A DNA stretch of 64,000 nt from the NCBI GenBank assembly GCA_004835665.1, contig RBKR01000019.1, positions 186,001 to 250,000 on the forward strand. Reading direction: 5' to 3'. This DNA comes from Phoma sp. XZ068 (lineage: Eukaryota; Ascomycota; Dothideomycetes; Pleosporales; Didymellaceae). Shown in pieces: positions 32,557 through 43,600 of this stretch (position 1 is its first letter; each line of letters begins with the position of its first letter). The position numbers were made by a program, and so were the translations under genes. The notes under the pieces were generated by a model. The model was not told where the DNA came from, did no database searches, and was given only the letters and a program-made list of their open reading frames with translations.

Positions 32557-35500
32557 ATGTCTTCCCGCACGCTGGCCCTTAGCAGGATCGAAAACAAGGT
32601 GCTGGCTCTTGCATCTACCCGCGGTCTACTGGCTGAAGGCCGTTTATTTCAAATCTTATCGGACTCGGGCGCGGACTTCGTTCGGTGTCTCGAGAACTCC
32701 GTATGCGATGGCATTATACTTCACGGAGCCCCAACAGCTGAGCTCAATACTTATCTAAGGTTTTCAGAAGTATCTCAAGATGAGGAGCGCAAATGCATTG
32801 CTTTTGACGTCAAATCGTTTAATCTCTATACCAGGCATGGAGAAGTGCATATGCTTGCGGCTGGCAAGGTCGTTGGCGAATGGACAGCGCGCACCGGCCT
32901 CCAGACATACAGCTTCCAAGCGCAAGAGATTGATTTTCTGTTGCTAGAGATGCTGCCTGGCCAGGAATGGGCACTCATTCCGAAGTGGTACATCTGGAGG
33001 CTTTGGGCCATCCGGTCCCAACATGAGATATTCGGAGACAATCAGACGTTCTTACGGTGTGTGCGGTGCTTTCAAGGGACGCCTGACTACGCAGCATTTG
33101 TTGTGCAATCAAAAGATCTCAAGGAAGCATTCGAGAGGGTTCAAAAGTGCGCCGCGGATCCTTGTCAGAAGTTTGTGAACCCTTCCACCGGAGTCGAATA
33201 CAGCAAGTGGAGGATAAAGCCAAGACCTACACAAGGTCCAACTAGGCAGCTGAGAAGCATGATGGCAGACTCCCACGCCCAGATCATCAGATTTGCAGAA
33301 GCTATTTCCAGAAAGCCGGACTGTGGCCTTACTCTCGACACGGTGAAAACGGCACCGCTCCTTGCCGACTTCTCTTTGACTTACAAGGGTGGTTTATTTC
33401 TTGTCGAAGCGAAGCGATCGTATTACCATTACAGACGGCGGGGTAAGGTCCTTGTCCACCAGACCGGTAGATCCAATCATGCTATCATGCACGGGCGCGT
33501 TCGCTGGCATTACCTTCTCACAGAATCCGAAAGGCGGCAGGAGGCCTACCTGGTGCCGAGAACACGGATGGAAGATTGGCCGAACTTTTCAGGGATTTGT
33601 CCTTCGATCGATATTCCGAGGGAGAGCTGGGATCCATACCGGCTAGATCTCACTACTCCTGGTTGGGTCGAAAAGGTCGTGCAGATCATCCTACAAACAC
33701 GAGATGAAGTTGTCAGAACAACTGATCCGGAGCCACTGACGACTAACGACTTTGCATCCCTCTTCGACCAGGCCATGGCCGAGCATGAGATTCCGAGTGT
33801 TAATGCTGACCGTGACATTGGAATGGGGTCCTCGTCACAAAATTTCTCAGAGACGCATATATTAGACAAGATTATCCAGTCTTGCGCTCAACAGTAAGCT
33901 GCTTCTTCTTTCCGAATTCAAAGGCTAATGATTTAGGAAATTCGGGGCAGTGTTTCTTCAGCCTCGCAAGATTCCTGGCTTTAGTGCGCGCCCTTCTACG
34001 CTTGTTCCTTGTTTCTTCTTTCCGCGACCATGGTCTGATCGAGACGTTGCCACTTTCGCCATGGGTGGGCTTCTACCGAGCGTGCCAAGCGATTTATCGG
34101 CCTGTGAGCACGTAGTCCCATTCATCATTGCGAAAACCGACGAAGGTAGCGTCAACGGTCACGACCTCATTTATCTGTCTCAGATGCAAAAGCAGCTCGT
34201 GCTTTTTGACGAAGGTCTGCCACACACCGGGGAGATTTCATCTCTCGTAGCGTCGCAGCTGGTTCCCTCTGAACAGTTGGGTTTGTCTATCAGTACAATT
34301 GATCAACTGCGGTCGCATTCAAAGATTAAGCTACCGTTGCAACAGATCGTCCAGGGGACCCTAAGCCAGTACAATGTCTCCGCGGCTGATGTCGTGTCTG
34401 TCATGGCATGCCTCTTCCAGGATCCAACGTCATTCCTTATTAGTGACGATCCGCGGCTAGCCATACAAAAGAAGGACTATCGCTGTTCGTACCGCACAAT
34501 GCTTCAGTCATGGATGACTCGATTCGAGACCCGCGAGCTTAAACCATACGAAAAGAAGAAAATTAGGAAAGCGAAGGTTCAGATTAAGCGTCAAGCTCAC
34601 GCTTATGAAGCTGAAGCCCAGAGAAAAGTGGAAAAGGTAGCAGCCAAGCAGCGAGATGAGCGCGAGGCACGTGAGGTACGAGAGGCGAAATTGCAGGCCC
34701 GGGCTGAAGAGGCGGCGAGCAAACGTGAAGTACGCGAGGCGAAGTTGCAGGCCCGGCTTGAAGAGGCGGCGAGCAAACGTGAAGTACGCGAGGCGAAGTT
34801 GGAGGCCCGGGCTGAAGAGGCGGCGAGCAAACGTGAAGCACACGAGGCGAGGTTACAAGCCCGAGCTAAAGAGGCGGCCAGGAAACGTGAAGCACACGAG
34901 GCGAAGTTGAAGGCCAAGGCTGAAGAGGCGGCTGCGAAGAAACGCGAAGCACACGAGGCGAAGTTGAAGGCCCGGGCTGAAGAGGCAGCGAGGAAACTCA
35001 AGGCACAAGAACCTTTCGGGACATCCCAGGTACAGCATGACCCACAGAAGAACACTCACGAAGACAACTACCACAGGGTCCAGTTGGCGCAAACTTTGGC
35101 AGAGTACTTTAGGATCGGTCCAAGTATGCCGCCAATACATCTGCGTGACAACTTCGAAGACCAATGGTTGGATTCAGGATACTACTTATTCCAAGAAGGC
35201 CGTGCAAGACCATGTGTCGAATGCAGTCAAGATCCTGGGTTGTACGTCACTTGCTCGTCCACCCATGGCCATGGATACGCTTGCAGCAACTGCCATCAAG
35301 CGAACCGCCAATGCCGCTTCCAGCTTCAATCTAATCCTCAAATCAGTCAAATTTTGCGGGCAGCACTTGAAATCGAAATCGTGGGCAGGGCCTGCAGCAG
35401 TACAGCTATGTCGAACGCAATGGCGACGGTGCCATTGCACACTCACCAGTACCAGGTTGCCTTCGAAAGCCACCTCGCTCAGCAATATGCTCTAGAAGAA

Positions 35501-35689
35501 CTACTGCTTGCACGAGAGATCGAACATCGCGCGACACGCTTTGCAGGCGGTGGTGGGACCATCCCAGTCACCAACGCACATCGGTCACGGGCTGCGTGTG
35601 AGATTGTTTCGGAGAGACGCCGAGTTTCCTCGGGAAGTCGTATTATGGAGGGAGGTCATCTTTTGGCGAATCATCATGGTTCATTGTAG
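32557..35689 (+). CDS. Large unknown protein with two PD-(D/E)XK-like cores, coiled coil and Cys-rich region
   Basis: Two exons (32557-33893, 33937-35689; 43-bp intron with CTAAT branch) give 1029 residues. I know no named family. The N-terminal part shows a restriction-endonuclease-like layout: Glu27 in a helix (GLLAEGRLF), Asp51 in CDGIIL, and FDVK with Asp84 and Lys86. A second set follows: LADFSL with Asp271 and LVEAK with Glu284 and Lys286. Each is trailed by a similar Trp/Pro block (EWALIPKWY; EAYLVPRTR). The middle is a Lys/Glu/Ala/Arg coiled coil built from six 18-residue repeats (about residues 690-810). A cysteine cluster near residue 875-900 (CVECSQ ... YACSNCHQANRQCRF) could bind zinc. 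The nuclease reading is inference from pattern; a catalytically dead scaffold is equally possible. The frame is open upstream to 32413, but the 49-residue extension overlaps the promoter. Confidence 0.72.
34671..35003 (+). repeat. Six in-frame 54-bp tandem repeats encoding a coiled coil
   Basis: Six head-to-tail copies of about 54 bp (one is 57 bp, with an extra Ala/Lys codon), each encoding a unit like EAKLQARAEEAASKREVR. The first three copies are nearly identical at the DNA level and later ones diverge, suggesting recent expansion from the 5' side of the array. Confidence 0.88.
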
Positions 35690-35846
35690 TATCGATCATC
35701 GTGAAGGTGAAGGCGCGGTGGCTTGGCCGAGCAGTGTATGGCTCGATTAGATATCCGCGCTTCTGAATTTGACCGATTTTTTTTTTGATCCTCTTGCTGT
35801 ATCTCACCTTGCTATAACTCCCTATACATACACTCCCACATACATC

Positions 35847-36709
35847 ATGGAAGAAGCTTCGGTTGCAACTTACTTCGCATGGTCACAGCTTAGCTCGCAG
35901 GCCCTAACCTTGCCAGGCTTTGGCGACAACGACTTTGACAAGGACAACAATCTGGTCAAAGATCGTTTGCCTGGCGCGTACGAGCACGTTGTATGTGGCT
36001 TAGCCTCCGAATGTTTGCCCATCTGACCATTTTGCAGAAACAGACTGTGATTGACATGGGCGAGCACGCTGTGTACGCGAAGTGGTTGCTCCAGCCCAGA
36101 GATGGGAAGCAGGAATGGTTTCCCACATCCTGGCTGGGTGCAGAAAGGTAACGTCTTGACTCTATAAATCCTGCGCTGCGGTATATTGAGTCGTGTTCAG
36201 GATGGAGCAGCTCGAGCAGGCGGGCAGCAAAGGAAGGAAGCGCGGCGTGCCGCCTACGGAACAGTATGCATTCTAACGCGCTATTTTCAAACGAAGCTGA
36301 ACTGTATAGGGAATCTGAGGCGAAGAGGATGCGCGATGCGGCCTCGGAATTCGACAAGCAGACAGTAGAGCAGGCGGAAGAGCAGGCGGAACCGCAAACC
36401 GAAGAGCAGACCGAAGAGCAAACCCGGACTGCGGAGGACGATGCTCCTACGGAGCCAGAGACTACTCTTGAAGCTGAGATGCGCGCCATTATGAGAAAGC
36501 TTGCGCAATTGAGAGCCCAGGATAACAACCTGTTTGATCAGATCTGGGAGTCGATACGCTCCAGCGGAGGGAACGAGTTGCCGAGCCTGAGGGCTCACGA
36601 TGCTGTCCTCACCAGCACAAGGAGAAGTGACACGATTTCGATGTCTGTTGATGGTAAATGTGTTGTGCAGTTCAGAGACAGGGGGGGTGACTTCACATTT
36701 GACCATTAG
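35847..36709 (+). CDS. Unknown protein, 238 residues, four exons
   Basis: Exons 35847-35990, 36038-36147, 36201-36263 and 36310-36709 join in frame through three GT-AG introns. The ORF around each exon is otherwise interrupted, which supports a real spliced gene. The protein starts MEEASVATYFAWSQLSSQ. It has a Trp-rich segment near residues 60-85 (YAKWLLQPRDGKQEWFP), a Glu/Gln repeat (EEQAEPQTEEQTEEQ) in the middle and a helical part at about residues 160-200 (EAEMRAIMRKLAQLRAQDN). No domain is recognised, and there is no signal peptide or membrane segment. It lies 157 bp downstream of the large unknown gene and 313 bp upstream of the deubiquitinase gene, all on the same strand, so a shared function is possible but unproven. 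Confidence 0.68.
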
Positions 36710-37022
36710 TTACTTAGATAGGCACGCATACTACAAATGTTTTGAACACATCATGCTCTGGAAATTGAGTTTAGAAGCGTTACAGCGCGTGAAGAAGCGC
36801 ATGAACTTTCTTCTCAGCACTCATCTTCGCGCAACAGGCGCAATTTCACGTGAACAAACTGCTGGGATAAAAATGCAAATGCGTAATACGGTTCACGTGC
36901 CCAGTGAAAGTGAAGTAGCTGGCGCTGGACTAGCTCGATGTGGACGGACAAACAACAAACGCATGGTCTGGACGAAAAGCTGCTCTTTCCACCGCGTCAC
37001 GTCCACACCAGTCCCACCCGGC
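36710..37022. other. Short intergenic region, nothing recognised
   Basis: About 310 bp; promoter of the deubiquitinase gene. The reading frame upstream of the ATG at 37023 is open from about 36830, but those residues look non-coding. Confidence 0.45.
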
Positions 37023-40000
37023 ATGGATGACTTCGACCCCACGAACTACCGCCCACACGAAGATGACAACGCTATGCCCCGGTTCTATAACCTGCTATGG
37101 CACATTACGGCACTTATGCGCGACGGAAAGGCTACAGATGAACAGGTTAAAGGTTTGGTCGCAATTGTGTCTGGCTCGCTTGAGCTTGGTAGTGCAGCGA
37201 TACACCAGATTCCTGAGCTGAAAGCTGCGAAGGTATGTCAGAGTCGCAGCCAGCGACAGTATCGAATAAACCTGGGCAACCGCCGATGTCATTGAGACGA
37301 CTGTTCTCCTTCTAGAAAGTGCCACTGACAGGATGCACAGTCAAACGAACCTTTTCCGGATATGAGTGCGCAAATGATCCAATTCCTGACTGGAGTACTT
37401 GGCCGCGATCCTACAATCCCTACCGCTCCTTCCATCGTCGACCCCATCGTGTGGGAAACGAAGAAAATTTGGCGTGACATGACGGCAGAGCAGTTTATAG
37501 CGCTATTCAGACCACTACAGTTCTACTCCGTTGAGGACAAGCTGACAGCGATGGACATCATCAACAAACTTGTGTATCTGGCTGCTGGTAAGTCGAATAA
37601 CGCCATTATCTATGCAGAAGCTGACATTACCTCGAGATCCAAGCCAGCGTCCACGTGGTCCAGCTCCGGCACTCAGTACCTGGACGCTCGCCTCCTTCGG
37701 GACAGGGGCTCCACCTGGTCCACTGCAGCATTTGTCTCGTTCATTTGGTGCACAAGAAGGAGGAACACGTCAACCTACAGGCTCTTTGACAAGTTTTCTG
37801 ACAGGCGATGTCCTTACTGCCACCTCCTCGATCAATCTTGCCCTAGCGAATCCAGCCAGCGCGAGAGCTCCAGTGCCCCCAGTAAGCATTACTAGGAACA
37901 CGGAACCATCTACAAACACCATATCGAAACCGAGTGCCTCTGCCGGCATACCAGTCTCCATACTTCCTGCGGGTTTGTTGGCTGCACATGGGTCCCGCGA
38001 GACTACTACTTCTGGGCTGCGGATTGGTCCTGCTTCCAGACCGGGGTCTGCTGCCATGACACAGACAGGTTTGATTAATGGTGGTAATACGTGTTACCAA
38101 AACGCAGTATTCTGGGCTCTTATGTTTACACCGGACTTCACCGACACGATTCGCCGCTCTACGAACAGCCTTCCTATTGCAAAAGAGCTGGTGCTTAATC
38201 TGGAAACCAGACTTCAGCTCACTGATGTCTTGGGCGGAAATGACCCTAGTGGAATGTTGCAAGAGAACAGAGCCACTTGCATTGAACTTCTCCAATCACT
38301 TTGGGATCAATTGTCTATTTGGGCCGTGACACCCAACCCACCAGATCTTGACAGAAGTCTTCCAGATCTTCAGGCCAAGTCCAAAGAATTCCAGCGTGAA
38401 AACTACATCCAACACGATGCAGCTGAGTGGATTCATTTCCTACAGGCTTTCATCTTACCCGACCTCAACAAGGTTTTCCCATCAGTGATAGTAGCCAACA
38501 ACCATTACTGCCATTCTTGCGGAGCAGGGTATCCTCGATCTACGCTTGATACAAGGGACCGAATCCAGCTTTATGTCTCTGACGATCTTCCTGATAAACT
38601 AGAAGACCTTTTTGCCGAAGAATTCAAGATCGACAGACTTCCAGAATACAAATGCGATTTGTGCGGTCAGCGCGGCGATGTCGAGGTGGAGAGCAGTATT
38701 TTCGCGGACCCGCCATCTAACATCCTTGTGCATTTGATGCGGTTTAAGGGAGAGGGCCATTCGAGGCAGAAGTTCACGGGCCGCATCTCCTTTCCCAAAG
38801 GATCCTTTCCATTAAAGATCGAAGGAGGCAGCGTTGACTATCTCATCAATGGTGTCATCTGCCATGAGAGTCAATATATGACAACCGGACACTACTACGC
38901 TCTTACGCGGAAGAGCACCAAAGAAACTAGCGAGTGGACTCGCTGGGACGACGCGAATCGACGTAGGGCAGAATTGGACGAACTTGATGTAAGTGAACCG
39001 AACCAACCAGGGTTGTGGGATCCACAGCTCCACTAACAATACTAAACAACAGACTGAGGATGCTTTGATCTTCCTGCTGAGAAAGTGCGACGTTATCGGC
39101 AAGGGTCAGGACGAATCTGGTGCACATGCATCCGTGCAGGTGGAAGATGAGGGTGTGGCTGCACCAACTGACGACAATATAAACTGCGAAACTGATGGAG
39201 CCGCTCCTACTACGAAGCAGAAAGCGTCGCAGCCGGTCGGCACGGGCGACGAAGGTGTTGAGCATGCGCCTAGTCATGGAGGACAGTTAGGAGTGTCATT
39301 AGTTTCGGCCGTGCCTCCTGCTGCAGACACCAATGCTCGAGCCACGCCAGTCTCAAACCCTTCTACAGCAGACACACCCAACACATGCGACCTGGGAAAA
39401 CCCTTAATGAGACCTGTGAAGCTCAAGGGAAAGTTCATCTACAAGCGTTTCTCATCCGATGTTACGATCGTGACTAGCAAATTAAGATCAGTCGAGGTTA
39501 TCTTGGACCGATTGGAAGGCACCCTTCGAAACAGATCGGAAGATTATCGGGCAAAGGACGATGGAGCATACTCCGAACATGTGGGCCATGGACAGTCAAT
39601 TGATGCTGCTGCAAGCTCCGGACTATCCGTCACGATAGGCGAAACACATGGTCGTCAAGACGGACTCTCCGCTAGCTCTCATATTCAGGCTGATGACACA
39701 GCAGCCGAGACAGACGCACTGATGGCAGATATTGCCGAAGCTGCTGATGGTTTACTGGATTTGGAAGATATCTTGGAATATGTTGCGCAAACGCACCCTA
39801 CGGAGAGCGAAGCTGTTCCAACGTATCGAGAGAGCAATCATCGCCAGCTACAGAACGACCTTGCGACATTTGAGAAAAAAGTTGTTCCAGAGCCCGACAT
39901 GAGCGATGATCGTCAGAGCCAGGATCAGTTACTAACTGAGGCAGCCGCAACAGGTTACCGATCAGGGCCAGTTCAAGGTACTTTCGTGCAGTCCCAAAAG

Positions 40001-40111
40001 CCTTCTCTCCCATCTACGCTCGCAGAGCCTGCTACGTCTTCTCCTTATGACGAATCAACGGATTTCAACGACGAGACAGAGTCGGAGGATTGGGAAGGTA
40101 ACCACAAGTGA
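37023..40111 (+). CDS. Ubiquitin-specific protease (USP/UBP family C19), fungal type
   Basis: Four exons (37023-37232, 37341-37587, 37637-38988, 39053-40111) give 955 residues. The USP core runs from about residue 298 to 600. The Cys box is LINGGNTCYQNAVFWAL with the nucleophile at about Cys305, and the His box is TTGHYYALT with about His571. The third residue is in WTRWDDANRR, about Asp590. Two CxxC pairs (CHSC, CDLC) form the zinc ribbon usual in USPs. The triad is complete, so deubiquitinase activity is predicted. The first 150 residues are ordered but unassigned (RFYNLLWHITALMRDGKAT). The C-terminal 350 residues are acidic and mostly disordered, with one ordered block at about LKGKFIYKRFSSDVTIV. 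Cys305 follows YQN instead of the common FMN/YLN, so the protein is a divergent USP and I cannot give a yeast orthologue. Intron 2 uses an unusual CTCGAG acceptor required by frame. Confidence 0.85.
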
Positions 40112-41096
40112 CGCTAGGTTCTGCGATGGAGGAGCGTTGCAATAATGTAGGATTCGGAGGGATACATTGCATACTGGAGGGTAATGTATAAGGGCTTCCG
40201 TCCAAATGTGAGAGACTTTAGCAATCTATAAGTCTATGCATCCTCTTTGCTTATTGTGCGGGCGGGAGGGATGGCGCTACCGGAGAATCTTGGTGTTGGC
40301 CCGAGCCTCGCCCCACCGCCCCACCGCTGCTGCCGTTTCGAGCACGGCGCCACAGGCCGCGGCGAGCAGGAACGACAACAACATCAACACTCTTCCATGA
40401 CCTTACACATATCGAGCGAACCAGCCCTTACTTCATCCCGGGCTGTCGCGAGCTCGTTCTGTTCAGTCTTTTCTGGCTGGTGGATGGTGCAGGCATTGAG
40501 CAGCCTACTTCGCAATTCATGCATCGCTTCTCGCTGTCGGTCAGGTCATAGCACGAATCCTTCGACCAAGCATCATGGGTTTGTGTGCTTTTGGAAGAGT
40601 AGCATCGCGAACCTCACGCAAGGTCTCATCAAGTTGGCGGCCTTCAAGACTGGATGCAGCCATCTCCGATTGATGGTACTCATACCTGCAGAATCCAAGC
40701 CATAGCACCCGCAGTCAACTCCGCATGAGCATGTTTGCATTGGCTCCATCTGTTCACTAAACGTACGAGGTATGAGGTATTAAGGTCAAGCTCTGCTTTC
40801 CATGACCTGACAATGTATTTCCCTGTCCACGCAGCTTGGCATTCGTTCGTGCATCCATCCCCGTTAACTTGGCCAAACTACTAGTGGCTTTCCGGTATTG
40901 TTCGCAGATCCAATTATGACGACCCATGGACTTACCAGGTAGTACAGATGCCCAAGCGTCTGCTTGTATGGCGTATATAAAGTTAATAACACAGGCTGCT
41001 CTCTCTATCGCAGTACCTTCCTCGAAGCCTCTACAATTACTTCCTCGGTCTGCACCTTTAGCACCTAATTTACCCATCATTACACTCGCTTTCATC
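40112..41096. other. Intergenic region upstream of the first secreted-protein gene
   Basis: About 985 bp. A TATA box occurs at 40974-40980. Other short ORFs are unsupported. Confidence 0.5.
40974..40980 (+). promoter_or_regulatory. TATA box of the first secreted-protein gene
   Basis: TATATAA lies 117 bp upstream of the ATG at 41097, a normal spacing when a 5' leader of some 80 bp follows. The paralogue has an equivalent box, which supports the assignment. Confidence 0.6.
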
Positions 41097-41774
41097 ATGC
41101 ACTTCGCCTCCTCCCTCGCTGGCGTTCTCGCCTTTGGTCTGTCTGCTACAGCTGCACCGCTGGAGGCTCGACAGGACACCCTTCAACCTTTTCAGGTCAC
41201 CTCAGTCAGCTCCTTGAGCCCCCCAGGCCGCCCTGGCTCAGCACCTTGTACGGAGCCCATCAAGCCCTCAAAGATCAAGCGCGTGTTGCAATTGCTAACA
41301 ATGACGGTTAGGGACTTATATCCAAGCGAACGTCACGGATCCTAACTCGCACGTGGTCGACCGCGAGACGGACAGCATAACTATTGGGCCCAGCCAGGGC
41401 ATCAACTGTGAGATTCGATGGTATGCAAAGGAGTCTCCACAAGGCCGTACCTGGCCTTGCGACTTCGTCGAAAACGGCCACTGGGCGGTGCAAGTACTTC
41501 CCGGAAGCGACCTCTCTGATAGAACTGTTATCAACGATTTCAAGTTGAGATTCATCCACGCCGTGGAGCCTGGCGCGTCGTACCCCAGAGCCAGGTTCGA
41601 GGCCGAGGCATCATTCAAGGAGAACCTGGCTGGCAGGTGTTCGTCAAGCGGCGTCTGCCGCTATCAATTGGCCGCAGCTGGTAAGTATCAAATCTACTTG
41701 GTCGAACTGGGACGGATGCTGACAGTCGATACGTAGCAACACCTGTGTTGGCACCAGCCAAGAAGACGGTTTAG
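41097..41774 (+). CDS. Small secreted cysteine-containing protein, paralogue A
   Basis: Three exons (41097-41247, 41312-41680, 41737-41774) give 185 residues. The N-terminus MHFASSLAGVLAFGLSATAA is a clear signal peptide, followed by APLEARQ, where a dibasic-like or Kex2-related step could act. Four cysteines of the mature part are shared with paralogue B: in INCEIRW, WPCDF and the closing CSSSGVCR. Both proteins share GRPGS, NVTDPN, GHWA-QV, FKL-FIH and end in PAKK-. Both introns sit at exactly the same codons as in B. No named family is recognised. Size, secretion and duplication make it an effector or surface-protein candidate; that is inference. Confidence 0.82.
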
Positions 41775-42906
41775 AGGCTAAAATCATTTGCGCGTCATGG
41801 TCATGACGTTGAACGGCTTCGACAGCAGGATTGCTTGCCGGGTAAATCTGCAATCGTGTGTCATGGTTCAGATGAAGAACGCATTGGAGAAGGCAACGAC
41901 CGCATCAAGCTTTAGCCCCTACTGAACGTCTACCGTAGGGATAATTCAATAATCATAATTATTGCGATCAAGTCGATACCATAAATGTTATACGTGACTC
42001 TGCGTTGCTCTGTTTGCTGTTTGTTCTTTGTCTGATCCTTTCCAGTGTACTACATCGTGGCAACGACATGACGTAGCGACGGACGGTCGCTTAAGTCTTG
42101 GTAAAATCTTTACAGTATAATTTCACAGTATAAATAGTAGATGCAGGTCGTGGTCATTCTCCGAGGAGGCCACATGCAGCCAAGCCGTACCCAGCTCCAC
42201 ACGTCAGCACATGTGCATGGGCAATGCTTGAATACGAAAGTGTGGGCCGTTGTATTCGCTCAACGGTCTGGCATCACATCCTACACCTTCCAAACCGGGC
42301 ATTTAGTATTGGGTGCTTTATATTCAATATCGTATTCATGTGCTGCGAGAGACTTGACGGCGATCACACCAATGCGCCACTTGCAATGCGTCCGGAAGTC
42401 GGTAACCTTTGTTCTCGGCAGATGGGAGGCTTGCTACTATTTTTGTCCAGTCCTATATCTATACTTTCTCCTTGCTGGTAAAACTCTGAATGTTCAACAG
42501 AACAATGCTTTCCAAGGCAACGGCCGTAGCTGTCTAGTTTAGAACCACATCGACATCCACTTTGAATGCTAGGCGCAAATGTCTTTGCAAGGTTCAAGAC
42601 AGTAAATGTATGCAGATACCTGCAGTGTGCTTGTCAGCTCCAGGGGTCCTGTTCTGTTTGAGTGCCTGGACTTGATGACATGACCCGACATTGCTGAAGC
42701 TGCACGCATCGTGGAGGCGTGATACCAAAGTCTTCTACAGTAAGCTGATATTTCACCGGAATGAGAATGGTGGTACGAATGCTGGCCACGTCCAATTCCA
42801 TGATGTATAAAGGTCATGCTGCGAGTACTGGACTGATCACAGCACTCTCGTTCCACAGAAAGCCTGAGTACGATAAGACTTCATCAAAATACTAAGAACC
42901 TCCAGC
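41775..42906. other. Spacer between the two secreted paralogues
   Basis: About 1.1 kb. A 7-bp stem with 4-nt loop (CAATAAT-CATA-ATTATTG) lies near 41947, in the 3' flank of paralogue A. A TATA box precedes paralogue B. No gene is recognised, and I see no clear remnant of the duplication breakpoint. Confidence 0.5.
42806..42811 (+). promoter_or_regulatory. TATA box of the second secreted-protein gene
   Basis: TATAAA lies 101 bp upstream of the ATG at 42907, matching the arrangement before paralogue A. Confidence 0.55.
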
Positions 42907-43600
42907 ATGCAATTCACCTTCTCTTCGATCGTTGCTACTTTGGCACTGCTCTATGCCGCAGCATCAGCTGCACCTCTCGAAGCCCGGCAAGCTGATTTGA
43001 ACCCATTTGAAGTCTCTGCGGTGAACTGGTTTCAACCTAGTGGACGACCTGGCAGTTATCCTTGTATGCATACATCAGGGCCAATCCTCTGAGCACCCAC
43101 TGACGCCGAGTTTATTTGTAGGGGTAACGATTCGTGCGAACGTAACTGACCCGAATGCGTATTCTTTCCAAGAAAACGACATCGGGGCCATTGTTTCAGC
43201 AGGTAGTAAGGGTATCAACTGTGAGGCTAAGTGGTACCTTTATGGCGGGTACACTGAGGGTCGGGTCTACCCATGCGACCCAGTGGAGCAGGGCCATTGG
43301 GCGATCCAGGTCTTCGCTGGCACCCAGGGCGAGTTCAACGGCGGGGATTTCAAACTCAAGTTCATCCATGTGGCCGAGCCTGGCATAGCGATTGCGTCGT
43401 TCCGAGCAAGGATCGAAGGTGAAGCGTCATTCCGGAATGCAGCCGATGGGAATCTATTTTACTCGTGCGGAGCAAGCGGTGTTTGTAGTTCATCTCTGAG
43501 GTCAGAACGTAAGTGCTCAGCAGAATCAACACAATGGTCACGAGATCGAAGCTGACCATCTGCAGTCAAGCCGTTACTGGTTCCAGCCAAGAAAATATAA
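42907..43600 (+). CDS. Small secreted cysteine-containing protein, paralogue B
   Basis: Three exons (42907-43063, 43122-43508, 43566-43600) give 192 residues. The signal peptide is MQFTFSSIVATLALLYAAAS, followed by AAPLEARQ as in paralogue A. Shared blocks include GRPGSYPW, IRANVTDPNAYSF, GINCEAKWY, YPCDPVEQGHWAIQVF, FKLKFIHVAEPG and the tail LVPAKKI. Both introns are in the same phase and at homologous positions, so the pair arose by tandem duplication of the whole gene. Overall identity is moderate (about half by eye), so the duplication is not recent. A Tyr/Gly-rich loop (YLYGGYTEGRVYPC) distinguishes B. Function unknown; an extracellular role is inferred from the signal peptide. Confidence 0.84.
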
